A DNA stretch of 25,189 bases from an uncultured bacterium (lineage in GTDB: Bacteria > Cyanobacteriota > Vampirovibrionia > Gastranaerophilales > Gastranaerophilaceae): positions 1 to 25,189 of the forward strand of contig CAMAGQ010000006.1 of assembly GCA_945833895.1 (NCBI GenBank), given 5' to 3'. Below, piece by piece: positions 16,101-24,174 of the stretch. Each line of letters opens with the position of its first letter. Positions within the stretch are counted from its first letter, which is position 1. The position numbers and the translations under genes are program-made. Below the pieces are notes generated by a model, which was given only the letters and a program-made list of their open reading frames with translations, was not told where the DNA came from and made no database searches.

Positions 16101-19100
16101 CATCAAACGGAATGTCGCCATGGTTTTTAATATAACGCATCAACGGAGTATCTGCTGAAAGGTCTGTTTTGGATGTGTTCAATACAAACTTTAATTTGTC
16201 GACATCACCTTTATGAGCATAGTTTATTGCTAATTCTTTATCAAAACCATCTGCAAAAGAATCCAAATATTCAGGCAAACTCTTTATGCTTACTTTATTA
16301 GAGCGTTGAAGTTCACCCAGCAAGGTTTTTGCAAATTCTAAATCCTCTCCGGCGTAGTTGCATAATTTTGAATAAATTCTATCTATTGCATAGAACTCGG
16401 CAGAAGTACTTGCTTTATTCAACAAGTTGGTTAACACATCCATATCATGCTTGTTAGTAAGCAGACTCGCATAATTAATTACTTCACCAATTTCTGAAAC
16501 TTCTTTATCTACAAGGGTCATTAACTTGTCAAATGCTTGTATTTGAGTGTCAGTTTTAATCTTATCGACAAGGTTAACGACTAAAGTTGCAGGTTTTGTT
16601 CCGTCTTTAAAATTGATATGTAAAACATCGTCTACAAATCTATTAAAGTCTGAAACTTGTGATGTGTGTTTTGACTCTAAAATAGACTCAATATCAGCAA
16701 TATCAAATGGGAATTTTGAAGCGTCCGCATTAGCTAACAGAGTAACTAATTTAGCATCATCAGCAGATTTGAGTTTTGCGAGCAGCATCGGTAATGTTTC
16801 AATACCCCTATTTTGGGTCAGCAATATTTTGAACGTTTGATTAGGAATTTCCGAAATATAAATTCCGCCGGCTTTTACAATGATATTAAGTTCGTTTGTC
16901 TTTAATATCGGTGTGCCGTCAACATTTTTCAAGTTCTTTAACGCTGTAACTTTATCGCCCAAAGCCTTAACTTCGTCAACCGTAAGCGCTAAGAAATTCT
17001 GATTACCTAAAAAGGTCTTTAACTCTGCGGCAGTGAAAATAACACTTCCGTCTACGTTTTTCATCTGAGCAAAAAGTTCGATTTTTTGCCTTATTACATT
17101 TATCTTGTCAGTTGGCAAATCTTTCAAAACAGCGTTTTGTTTAATTATGTCGTCAAATTCCGCTCTTGTAAATATTACCTTGCCATCAACATCTTTGATA
17201 TCTTTAATAACATCAACATTCTTAACATTGTCAACACCCTTGATATCACTCAATGCTGAGAAAGCATGCCCTGCTGCGTTACCTATTGCAGACATAATCA
17301 ATGCCTGTGTGAACGATTCTGAATTAAATTCACCCTCCTGACAGTATGCCTGAAGAACAGATTGAATTGTGTCACTTCCAAATTCAATACCTGTTGCTTC
17401 TATTCTGGATAAGCACATTGCTGCTTTTTCAATAGTTGCAGGGTTTGCATTTGGTAAGTATTTTGCAATAAGTGCCTTATTTCCATCTAACGCTTTAGCA
17501 GAAATATTTGCAGCTTTAACATTTGACAGTTTTGATAATTTTGCAAGAGTTGCTTCCACTTTTGCCGCTTTATCGGCAGGAAGTTTTGCCGCCAATTTAG
17601 CAAACCACTTGTTATTTTGCGCAGCAGCCTGCAAAAATCCTTGTCCGCCCTTTGCAAAAGCCTCAGCCGCTTGTCCGACTTTGAAACCTAGTGCGGTTAA
17701 TGCGCCATCCCACATTGCCTGTTCAGCATCAGATGTCCATTCGGTATTGGTATATCCGTCTGAATCGGTTGATTTTTCAAGTGCGTTCATTCCCATTGAA
17801 ACGCCCGCCGTTGCGGCAAATACCGCCAAACTGCCGCCGCCTGTGAACGGTGCTGCTATCGCTGCCCCAATCAACAAGCCGAAGTTCACAACCATTTTTC
17901 CTGAGTTGATAGTTGTCATGTAGTTTTCTATCATCTCATCAGTTGCCTGCTGTCCAAAAGCATCTCTATACTCTTGTTTGAAGGCTTCCATCTTGTTATC
18001 GTAAGCATCATTCAACAAATCCGAAATATCAGAAGTCTTAGCATTTGTCGGAAGTGCAACACCCATTAAATCTTTTGAAATGTCTGACAAACCTTGTTTC
18101 AACTGATTGGCAATTTCGCTCAATTTATCTGCCTGTACAGGATTTCCTGATTTATCCACGATAATTCCGTTTGAAACCTTATACCCAAACGAATCAAGGC
18201 TCAATTTTCTGCCTGACATTTGAGAAATTTTTTCCATTGTGTCGTAAATCGCAACGGATAATTCTTTGTTATTCTTAGAATTTAAACCTTTATCCAATTC
18301 GCTCCAGCAAACAGAAATGTTGTCTTTTGCGTAATCCATTGCAACAATGGTTTCTGCCTTTTTAGCAACCTTTTCAACCTTTTGGGTGCTGAATTCCGTC
18401 ACTTCTTTAGGAGCAAACTTATTACCTATTGCGGAAATAGATGCACCGTTTGCGGTAATAAATTCTGATGCACGTTCTTTGAATACCGTTTCAAAACTTA
18501 CAGCAACAGTTTTGCCGTCTTTGACCTGTGCAAGTTTACCTGCTGATGCAAGTTTCAAAAGTTTTAGAGTTTCTTCATCGTGTTTAATTCTTGCTTCAAT
18601 ATCATCCCTAGTCGTTCCGATATTGTAAACAGAACAAAACGCATTCAAAGCACCCGATACAACACCTTGGCTATCCAAAGCCTCTTGATAATCAGTTTTC
18701 ATCTTGTTCAACTGTTCTTCAAAAGTCTTAACAGTCATATCGTAAGCAGATTTCTGTTGAGGTGTGAGATTTATCGGAGTTTTGTTTTCTACGTACAAAT
18801 TGTTTGAAGTTTCGGTATTTTCATTGTATTGGTCAGAAATATGCTCAGCAATGTAACCAAGCGGGTTAAATCCACCCATTACGTTTGCAAACGCATCCCA
18901 TTTTGCGGCTTTTGCTTTGTTTTCAGCCTTTTCCTTGTTAAATTGCTCCGTAATTTTTGCTAAACTTGTACCTTTTTGTTTCAGTGCTTTATCAACTGCA
19001 AGTGCGATATTGCCTGTTGCCATTGCCTTAAAGCCCATTGCTCGAGTATCAAAATCAGAATTTTGAACCAATCTCAATGCAACTTCTACAGATTTTGCTT

Positions 19101-21876
19101 CGTCAATAAGTTTTTTGCTCGCAAATTCAGCGTTAACCAAGTCACGCTGTATTTGTGTCAAACCTCTTTTCGCCATAAACGAATCAATGTCGGTGTAGCC
19201 CTTACCCTTGCCTTTTGTCGCAATTAAAGCGTTCATCTTGGCGTAAACTTTAGGGTCTTTAATTTGTTTTACGGCATCTTGAATCCCGTCAAAACTGCCG
19301 TCTAAAATCTGCAACGCTGCCTGTTCCGCTCTCAATTTTGCGGCTTCTTCAGGAGTGTAAGCACCTTGAGCAATCAACATTTCGTTGAATTTTCTAATTT
19401 CTTTGTGGTCTGTAGAAACACCTAAGAAAGTATCGCATTCATCGTATAAAATTGCCTGCAAGTAACTCTGTCCTGCAATTTGCGGTTTAATACCTTTTTT
19501 CTTGCAATATGCTTCAAGTTCTTTTTCAATCGCTTTTCTGTCTTGAGGTGAATCTATCGCCTTGATTGCCTGTTTCAAGTATTCAATATCAGTTCCTGCA
19601 CCTTCAACGGCTTCTTGTACAAGGTCTTTTACCGCTTGAGATTTCTGTTTGCCTTGAATAGCGTTGTTTTCAGCAAGAATACCGTCTAAATATTTTATCT
19701 CACTTGACCATAAATCACCGTCAAGATAATCTTTCAGCCCCTTAAAGCCTGCTCCGAAACTCTTGTGGTTTTTGATAATATTGTTAACTCTATCGTAAAC
19801 TTTTTTCGCATTAGCCTTGTCAACGGCAGGATTTCCCGTAGATTTAGGAGTTTTAATTAAGCGAATGCCTTCTTTTGTTTCGTCAACATCCGTACCTAAC
19901 CCGTCGCAGCCGTCAATAATAAGTCTTGCGGCAAGTCGAGCCTGAGCGTTAATCGCATCTTCACCCGTTAAAGCTCCGTTCTGGATAAATTTCTTGACAA
20001 CTGCTTCCATATCGTCAAAAGACTTATCATAGAATTTTGAACCGCTCATTTCTTTATACATGAATTTTTCAAGCGGAGAATAATATTGATCTCTCTTGTA
20101 ACCTTTTGCCTCAAGCAGTCTTTCAACTTCCTTCAACTCGGCAGGATTGTCAATCTTTGCAAGTGCCGCTTTGATTGCCTTTTCGTCATTAAAACCTTTT
20201 GTAGCCTTTATCAGGTCATCGGCAATTTGTTTTGCCGATTCTTTTTGAACTTTTGTATTTTCCCTTGCAGCCTTAGCCTTCTTTTCTTTTGTAGCAATTC
20301 GGTCATGAACAGCCTCTGCAACAGGTGCAGTGATACGTTTACCGATTAACTCGCCGTCTTTTACATGCGGATTTGCTTCTTTGAGTTGTTTTATACGTTC
20401 CTGCAATTGCTGTTTAGTCGGATTTTTAACACCTTCACCATTAAACAAACCTCTCGCAAGTTCTTCAAAGGTCTTATGCTTTTTCTCTGTGAAAGTTATC
20501 TTCTTTCTTGCTGCGGCTTCTTCTTTAACACGTGCCTCTTCTTCTGCTCTTTGACGAGCTCTTTCACGTGCTTCTGCTCGTCTTTGTTCACGAATTGCTT
20601 CGTCTTTCGCATAATCCGCTCTGGTTTCTTCTTGTGATTTTCTTTTGGTGATTGCAGGATTATCCGCTTCTAATTCTCCCGGAACTTTGATTTTTTCACC
20701 AACATTGAAGAATTTTCTGTTACCTGAACCTTTTATTTTATCACTGTTAAGTTCAATTAATTGTTCGGTTGTTGTTCCAAAATCTTTTGCAATCTTTGAA
20801 ATGCTTTCGCCGTTTTGAACAACAATTCCGATTGTGTTGCCTTCGCCGTCGTATTCTATTGTATATTCTGTTCCGTTAATTGTTTTTGTTTGTTTAATTC
20901 TATGATTATCGTTATTGTATTCGGTTACGGTAGTTCCGTCAGGAGAAGTTACAACCTCTTGATAGCCGTTTTCTGTCGGAGTTTTTTCAATAGTTGTATC
21001 GCCGTCTGTGGTTACTTCTTTTGTAACCCTTTCCTGTTCTCCGTCTTGTACGATTGTTTTTGTAACTTTTTTATTAGGATTAAGTGCATCGGTTGTTTCT
21101 GCGGTAATCGTTCCGTCTTCGTTTTGTTTGTAAGTCGTAACTTTTTGTTTTTCAGCATCGCCGTCATTTACAACACTTGATTTTCTTTCAGGTTTGCCGT
21201 CTGAATTTATTTCATAATGAGTTGTGGCAACCCCTCTTTTTACGTCCATAGAAACAGGCTTGCCGTCTTGGTAGTTTGTTGTTGTAACTTCACCGTTTTC
21301 GGCTTTTGTTTTAACTTCTTGTTTTACGGTTTTTCCGTCAGGCTCGTATTTGGTTTCAGTAACGTCATTATTCGGTGCTTTTTGAGTTTTTCTTTCTAAC
21401 TTTTTATCAGCAGTGTAATCTTCCGTGATTTCGTTGCCGTTTTCGTCAGTTGTTATATGAGAATAAGACTTATCGTCATTAATTAAATCAACAGAACCGT
21501 TATTGTATGTAACTTGTACAACCTTTTTGCCGTTCTTCTCAACAACTCTTACTTCTTTAACATTTTCGGTATCAGTAATCATTTCGGCAAGGAATTTCAA
21601 AACTTCTTTCTTGGCTACATCCTTAAGGTCTTTACTTTCCAGATACTTTTTGGCTTCATCCTTAGAGATGGTATTGTCCCCGTCAGAGTCAATACTTTCA
21701 TTGAACATCGTAAGTTCTTTTTCGTCAATAACACCGTTACCGTCAGTATCAATGGCATTGAAAATAGACTTTCCGGCTTTGTTTTCTTTTTCTATGTCCG
21801 AAGATTTCATGCCTGCTTTCAGATTATTTAATTCAATTCCTGATTTTTTACCAAATTTGTCGACGTTAACTGTCAT
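13132..21876 (-). CDS. Giant multidomain protein: EF-hands, LysM-like, annexin-like repeats and calpain (C2) cysteine protease
   Basis: 2914 aa in one open frame. Two EF-hand loops, DTDGNGVIDEKE (43-54) and DSDGDNTISKDE (63-74), have all liganding positions. Residues 105-350 are Thr/Asp/Gly-rich beta-type repeats. LysM modules: a clear one at about 349-399 and a weaker one at 467-518, separated by a charged helix (415-460). Four annexin-like helical repeats span about 549-900, two with GxGTD (659-663, 759-763). Residues 1328-1365 are a Gly/Ala-rich hydrophobic stretch. Three 45-residue VDGxxIF modules follow (1550-1690), then helical repeats. A calpain domain (about 2130-2400) has Gln2161, Cys2167 in SLGDCW, His2355 in NHAYALKGYD and Asn2373 in ITNPWH, so protease activity is plausible. 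A duplicated 103-residue module follows. No signal peptide is seen. AAAGG lies 7 nt before the ATG. Confidence 0.93.
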   Translation of the reverse strand: MTVNVDKFGKKSGIELNNLKAGMKSSDIEKENKAGKSIFNAIDTDGNGVIDEKELTMFNESIDSDGDNTISKDEAKKYLESKDLKDVAKKEVLKFLAEMITDTENVKEVRVVEKNGKKVVQVTYNNGSVDLINDDKSYSHITTDENGNEITEDYTADKKLERKTQKAPNNDVTETKYEPDGKTVKQEVKTKAENGEVTTTNYQDGKPVSMDVKRGVATTHYEINSDGKPERKSSVVNDGDAEKQKVTTYKQNEDGTITAETTDALNPNKKVTKTIVQDGEQERVTKEVTTDGDTTIEKTPTENGYQEVVTSPDGTTVTEYNNDNHRIKQTKTINGTEYTIEYDGEGNTIGIVVQNGESISKIAKDFGTTTEQLIELNSDKIKGSGNRKFFNVGEKIKVPGELEADNPAITKRKSQEETRADYAKDEAIREQRRAEARERARQRAEEEARVKEEAAARKKITFTEKKHKTFEELARGLFNGEGVKNPTKQQLQERIKQLKEANPHVKDGELIGKRITAPVAEAVHDRIATKEKKAKAARENTKVQKESAKQIADDLIKATKGFNDEKAIKAALAKIDNPAELKEVERLLEAKGYKRDQYYSPLEKFMYKEMSGSKFYDKSFDDMEAVVKKFIQNGALTGEDAINAQARLAARLIIDGCDGLGTDVDETKEGIRLIKTPKSTGNPAVDKANAKKVYDRVNNIIKNHKSFGAGFKGLKDYLDGDLWSSEIKYLDGILAENNAIQGKQKSQAVKDLVQEAVEGAGTDIEYLKQAIKAIDSPQDRKAIEKELEAYCKKKGIKPQIAGQSYLQAILYDECDTFLGVSTDHKEIRKFNEMLIAQGAYTPEEAAKLRAEQAALQILDGSFDGIQDAVKQIKDPKVYAKMNALIATKGKGKGYTDIDSFMAKRGLTQIQRDLVNAEFASKKLIDEAKSVEVALRLVQNSDFDTRAMGFKAMATGNIALAVDKALKQKGTSLAKITEQFNKEKAENKAKAAKWDAFANVMGGFNPLGYIAEHISDQYNENTETSNNLYVENKTPINLTPQQKSAYDMTVKTFEEQLNKMKTDYQEALDSQGVVSGALNAFCSVYNIGTTRDDIEARIKHDEETLKLLKLASAGKLAQVKDGKTVAVSFETVFKERASEFITANGASISAIGNKFAPKEVTEFSTQKVEKVAKKAETIVAMDYAKDNISVCWSELDKGLNSKNNKELSVAIYDTMEKISQMSGRKLSLDSFGYKVSNGIIVDKSGNPVQADKLSEIANQLKQGLSDISKDLMGVALPTNAKTSDISDLLNDAYDNKMEAFKQEYRDAFGQQATDEMIENYMTTINSGKMVVNFGLLIGAAIAAPFTGGGSLAVFAATAGVSMGMNALEKSTDSDGYTNTEWTSDAEQAMWDGALTALGFKVGQAAEAFAKGGQGFLQAAAQNNKWFAKLAAKLPADKAAKVEATLAKLSKLSNVKAANISAKALDGNKALIAKYLPNANPATIEKAAMCLSRIEATGIEFGSDTIQSVLQAYCQEGEFNSESFTQALIMSAIGNAAGHAFSALSDIKGVDNVKNVDVIKDIKDVDGKVIFTRAEFDDIIKQNAVLKDLPTDKINVIRQKIELFAQMKNVDGSVIFTAAELKTFLGNQNFLALTVDEVKALGDKVTALKNLKNVDGTPILKTNELNIIVKAGGIYISEIPNQTFKILLTQNRGIETLPMLLAKLKSADDAKLVTLLANADASKFPFDIADIESILESKHTSQVSDFNRFVDDVLHINFKDGTKPATLVVNLVDKIKTDTQIQAFDKLMTLVDKEVSEIGEVINYASLLTNKHDMDVLTNLLNKASTSAEFYAIDRIYSKLCNYAGEDLEFAKTLLGELQRSNKVSIKSLPEYLDSFADGFDKELAINYAHKGDVDKLKFVLNTSKTDLSADTPLMRYIKNHGDIPFDASELKSVKTNSPFQDRAFELILQNDNDNRFEALAFQEMINNVNSKRDLGNLQKLLKMEVNGKKLDGHTIIECLKSGNVDTFAIARQMASKGLTYTHGDINKLASKYNIRNSYAKNLLELRSNNAKRYQKIVDSGLLDLIKQGKVDESILKNLDENTFLSNRTLKDIRKIANGESLITTLRSQSDLSNISRFVENGDVCELNGKLFVNDNGKAVEIKLSKQKFEELFPPLSRVSFEQCSLGDCWLVSTLDNLMDMSDGRVALYKLFEQQGDDIIIKFPGSDKAIKFPDGKVLKSKNYKQLVSPAQKAKGLNQKGTAEGILMLEQAYAVHRLGNGARAYNAGSSVTDISSFTDVDKLMERVRGGWQSEALNEIFGRPVAVSSYGTNLSNRQRMRDLIEQYAEDKNVMVTFATKHNGKVESELVKKYDLYSNHAYALKGYDKTTGMVYITNPWHTSVITEVPIYELTKYIDDVTIADFGKVAGGVSPAPVTRVASSAVENSTSGVRNINLRNPKYLEFTDETRLNQLADIIDDLKAEAASGKPITEELVRAKIDAVDTELRKNGSFISTEQYWVLQDVLRYDTDLAPKCKGFVENLIQGGFDPEPSKTLTNLLANSKYREFTDETRLTQLADIVDDLKAEAASGKPITEELVRAKIDAVDTELRKNGSFISTEQYWVLQDVLRYDTDLAPKCKGFVENLIHGGFEPDVPKTSKRAHAVESGESSARPSRSSRTRADRSAVENASAPQAAPEVSKSGGMFSRFKKLTKSIFGKSDEKLLTSTKVSDKISALSNITDMSGKPKFSDAELKEFKRMLDFYAERGSFVAEVPTNTLYAAANLPDVRNVQDLAKAMVHVSNLEELKVFNFMAGADSVSLNNGIISMPKTGTLNSEFIGSVISFTRMSGVSADDKIRVLGAILDKDGPIRPTLGKLDIYTARDIADIFDHIKSSEDATRIVQDIENFKKVNRPGAQMTLAEFDQVLKIEDLMIQQHNI
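13997..14579 (-). repeat. 309-bp in-frame tandem duplication in the giant gene
   Basis: Copies at 13997-14270 and 14306-14579 are offset by exactly 309 nt (103 codons) and nearly identical over about 270 nt. They differ by a few substitutions, most of them synonymous, and diverge at the ends. Each encodes a helical module FTDETRL...FISTEQYWVLQDVLRYDTDLAP (residues about 2433-2524 and 2536-2627). The near identity implies a recent duplication or gene conversion. Confidence 0.95.
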
Positions 21877-21905
21877 ATAAAACCTTTACTTTATTAATCT
21901 ATACT

Positions 21906-21935
21906 AATATATAATCTAACGGCTTGTTTCGGCAA
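21906..21935 (-). promoter_or_regulatory. Candidate promoter of the giant gene
   Basis: On the minus strand TTGCCG (21935-21930) is followed by TATATT (21911-21906) at 18 nt or TATATA (21913-21908) at 16 nt, about 30 nt before the start codon. The region is very AT-rich, so chance matches are likely. The remaining divergent space up to groES (to 22140) shows no other clear element. Confidence 0.35.
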
Positions 21936-22140
21936 ATCTTTAATGAAAGTATATACTTCTCGTTACAATGGTTTACATTTCTTTTTTGAATAATTAATTT
22001 TTCCTTAACTTTTACGTTTATTTAGCAATTTCGTTATATAAATATATTGTAAACAGATGTTGCCTGAATTTATTTCAGAAGTCAAACTGGAGATGTTCAG
22101 AAAATCATTGAAAATAAAAGAAAGAAAAGGAGAGGAAATC

Positions 22141-22425
22141 ATGATTAAACCATTAGGCGAAAGAATTGTTATTAAAGTTATTGAAGAAACAGAACAAACT
22201 TCCGGCGGTATTTTCATTCCTGACAGTGCTAAAGAAAAACCTCAAAGAGGCGAAGTCGTTGCTGTTGGTCTTGGTAAATTAAACGATAAAGGCGAAAGAG
22301 AACCAATGGATGTTAAAGTTGGCGACGTTGTCCTTTATGCTAAATATTCAGGAACAGATGTTAAAATTGACGGTGTTGAATATAAAATCCTGTCAATCAA
22401 AGATGCTCTTGCAGTTATTGAATAA
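22141..22425 (+). CDS. groES: Co-chaperonin GroES
   Basis: 94-aa Hsp10 subunit that caps the GroEL ring. The start MIKPLGERIVIKVIEE and the mobile loop region EQTSGGIFIPDSAKEKPQRGEVVAVG are typical, and VLYAKYSGTDVKIDGVEYKIL near the C-terminus resembles cyanobacterial GroES. The frame stays open upstream to a TTG at 22057, but the family N-terminus begins at ATG 22141. AAGGAG lies 9 nt upstream of it. groEL follows after 30 nt. I looked for the CIRCE inverted repeat (TTAGCACTC...GAGTGCTAA) in the 264-nt upstream region and did not find it, nor a sigma-32 type promoter, so heat-shock control is not evident. Confidence 0.97.
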   Translation: MIKPLGERIVIKVIEETEQTSGGIFIPDSAKEKPQRGEVVAVGLGKLNDKGEREPMDVKVGDVVLYAKYSGTDVKIDGVEYKILSIKDALAVIE

Positions 22426-22455
22426 TTAAAAGATATTATAAAAAGGAGAAATAAA

Positions 22456-24105
22456 ATGGCAAAACGTATTGTATTTGACGAAGAAGCAAGAAAATCGCTT
22501 CTCAAAGGTATTGATGCTGTTGCTGATGCAGTAAAAGTTACATTAGGACCAAAAGGCAGAAATGTAATTTTATCAAAGAAATTCGGTGCACCTCAAATCG
22601 TTAACGACGGTGTTACTATTGCAAAAGAAATCGAATTGAAAGATGCTTTGGAAAATTCAGGAGCACAACTACTTAAAGAAGTTTCATCAAAAACAAATGA
22701 TGTTGCAGGTGACGGTACAACAACCGCTTCTGTATTAGCTCAAGCAATTGTTCGAGAAGGCTTGAAAAACTTAACAGCAGGTGCTAACCCGATGTCTATG
22801 AAAAGAGGTATCGATAAAGCGGTAGACCTTGCGGTAACTAAGATTAAAAATATGTCAAGACCTGTCAACACAAAAGAAGAGATTGCACAAGTTGCTGCTA
22901 TTTCAGCAGGCAACAACAAAGAAATCGGCGAACTTATCGCTGAAGCTATGGAAAAAGTCGGACACGACGGCGTTATTACTGTTGAAGAATCAAAATCTTT
23001 CGGTACTAACCTGAAAGTTGTTGAAGGTATGCAGTTTGATAAAGGCTACATTTCACCATACTTTGTAACAGATGCTGAAAGAATGGAAGCAGTTCTTGAA
23101 GATGCTTACGTATTCTGCTGCAACAAGAAAATCAACTTGATTTCAGACTTAGTTCCGCTACTTGAACAAGTTGCCCGTGACGGTAAATCATTGTTACTTA
23201 TCGCAGAAGACGTTGAAGGCGAAGCTCTTGCAACACTTGTTGTAAACACAATGAGAAAAGTATTGAGAGCAGTTGCTGTTAAGGCTCCGGGATTTGGCGA
23301 CAGAAGAAAAGCAATGCTTGAAGATATCGCTATCCTAACCGGCGGCGAAATGTTCACTGAAGAACTTGGTATTAAATTGGAAAACGTTACAACTCAAATG
23401 CTTGGTAAAGCAAAAAGAGTTACCGTAACAAAAGACGAAACAACTATCGTTGTAGGTGACGAAACTAAAGATGCTGTTGCTGAAAGAGTAAGACTTATCA
23501 GAAAACAAATCGAAGCTTCTGATTCAGAATACGATAAAGAAAAATTACAAGAAAGAGTTGCTAAACTTTCAGGCGGGGTTGCTTTGATTGAAGTTGGTGC
23601 AGCTTCTGAAGTTGAACTGAAAGAAAGAAAATTGAGAATTGAAGATGCTCTTAACGCAACTCGTGCAGCTAACGAAGAAGGTATCGTTCCGGGCGGCGGC
23701 GTAGCGTTATTGAGAGTTCAACAAGAATTAAATTCAAAAATTGATTCTATGGACTTTGATTCTGATGACGAAAAAGTCGGTTTCAGAATTCTAACCGCAT
23801 CACTTGATATACCTTTGAGAACAATCTCTCGCAACGCAGGTGCAAAAGCAGATGTTGTTGTTGATTGTGTTCTTGAAAAAGACGGTGCTTACGGCTACGA
23901 TGCTCTAAACAGCAAATATGTTGATATGTTCCAAGCAGGTATCGTTGACCCTGCTAAGGTTACTCGTTCTGCATTGGTAAACGCTGCATCTGTAGGTTCA
24001 ATGCTATTGACTACAGAAGCCGCAGTCATCGATATTCCGGAAGAAAAACCGGCACCTGATATGTCTGCAATGAGCGGTATGGGTGGCATGGGCGGTATGA
24101 TGTAA
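22456..24105 (+). CDS. groEL: Chaperonin GroEL
   Basis: 549-aa Hsp60 that folds proteins in its ring cavity with GroES and ATP. The N-terminus MAKRIVFDEEARKSLLKGIDAV, the phosphate-binding KVTLGPKGRNV, Asp51 in VNDGVTIAKEIEL, GDGTTTAS at 85-92, IEDALNATRAA and GIVPGGGVALL are canonical, and the protein ends in the flexible MSGMGGMGGMM tail. Length is normal. AAGGAG lies 8 nt before the ATG, and it forms an operon with groES. The operon ends at a strong palindromic terminator. The segment FGAPQIVNDGVTIAKEIEL is shared with cyanobacterial GroEL. This appears to be an ordinary housekeeping copy. Confidence 0.98.
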   Translation: MAKRIVFDEEARKSLLKGIDAVADAVKVTLGPKGRNVILSKKFGAPQIVNDGVTIAKEIELKDALENSGAQLLKEVSSKTNDVAGDGTTTASVLAQAIVREGLKNLTAGANPMSMKRGIDKAVDLAVTKIKNMSRPVNTKEEIAQVAAISAGNNKEIGELIAEAMEKVGHDGVITVEESKSFGTNLKVVEGMQFDKGYISPYFVTDAERMEAVLEDAYVFCCNKKINLISDLVPLLEQVARDGKSLLLIAEDVEGEALATLVVNTMRKVLRAVAVKAPGFGDRRKAMLEDIAILTGGEMFTEELGIKLENVTTQMLGKAKRVTVTKDETTIVVGDETKDAVAERVRLIRKQIEASDSEYDKEKLQERVAKLSGGVALIEVGAASEVELKERKLRIEDALNATRAANEEGIVPGGGVALLRVQQELNSKIDSMDFDSDDEKVGFRILTASLDIPLRTISRNAGAKADVVVDCVLEKDGAYGYDALNSKYVDMFQAGIVDPAKVTRSALVNAASVGSMLLTTEAAVIDIPEEKPAPDMSAMSGMGGMGGMM

Positions 24106-24134
24106 TCATTCCCGTTTATGTTTTAATATTTCAG

Positions 24135-24168
24135 AAAGGGCGGAAACTGTACAGTTTCCGCCCTTTTT
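24135..24168. terminator. Bidirectional terminator after groEL
   Basis: A perfect 32-bp palindrome (24135-24166; arm AAAGGGCGGAAACTGT) followed by TTTTT on the plus strand, 29 nt after the groEL stop. On the minus strand it follows the stop of the convergent glycosyltransferase gene by only 8 nt and ends in TTT, so it probably serves both genes. Confidence 0.9.
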
Positions 24169-24174
24169 AATATG

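Noticed and set aside
14033..21880. Many plus-strand open frames opposite the giant gene
   Set aside because: They are shadows of a long coding frame, with low-complexity Phe/Ser/Cys-rich products and no consistent ribosome sites.
22057..22140. N-terminal extension of GroES from an upstream TTG
   Set aside because: The conserved GroES N-terminus starts at 22141 with AAGGAG upstream; the extension would be aberrant.
21940..22140. CIRCE heat-shock operator
   Set aside because: No TTAGCACTC/GAGTGCTAA inverted repeat is present.
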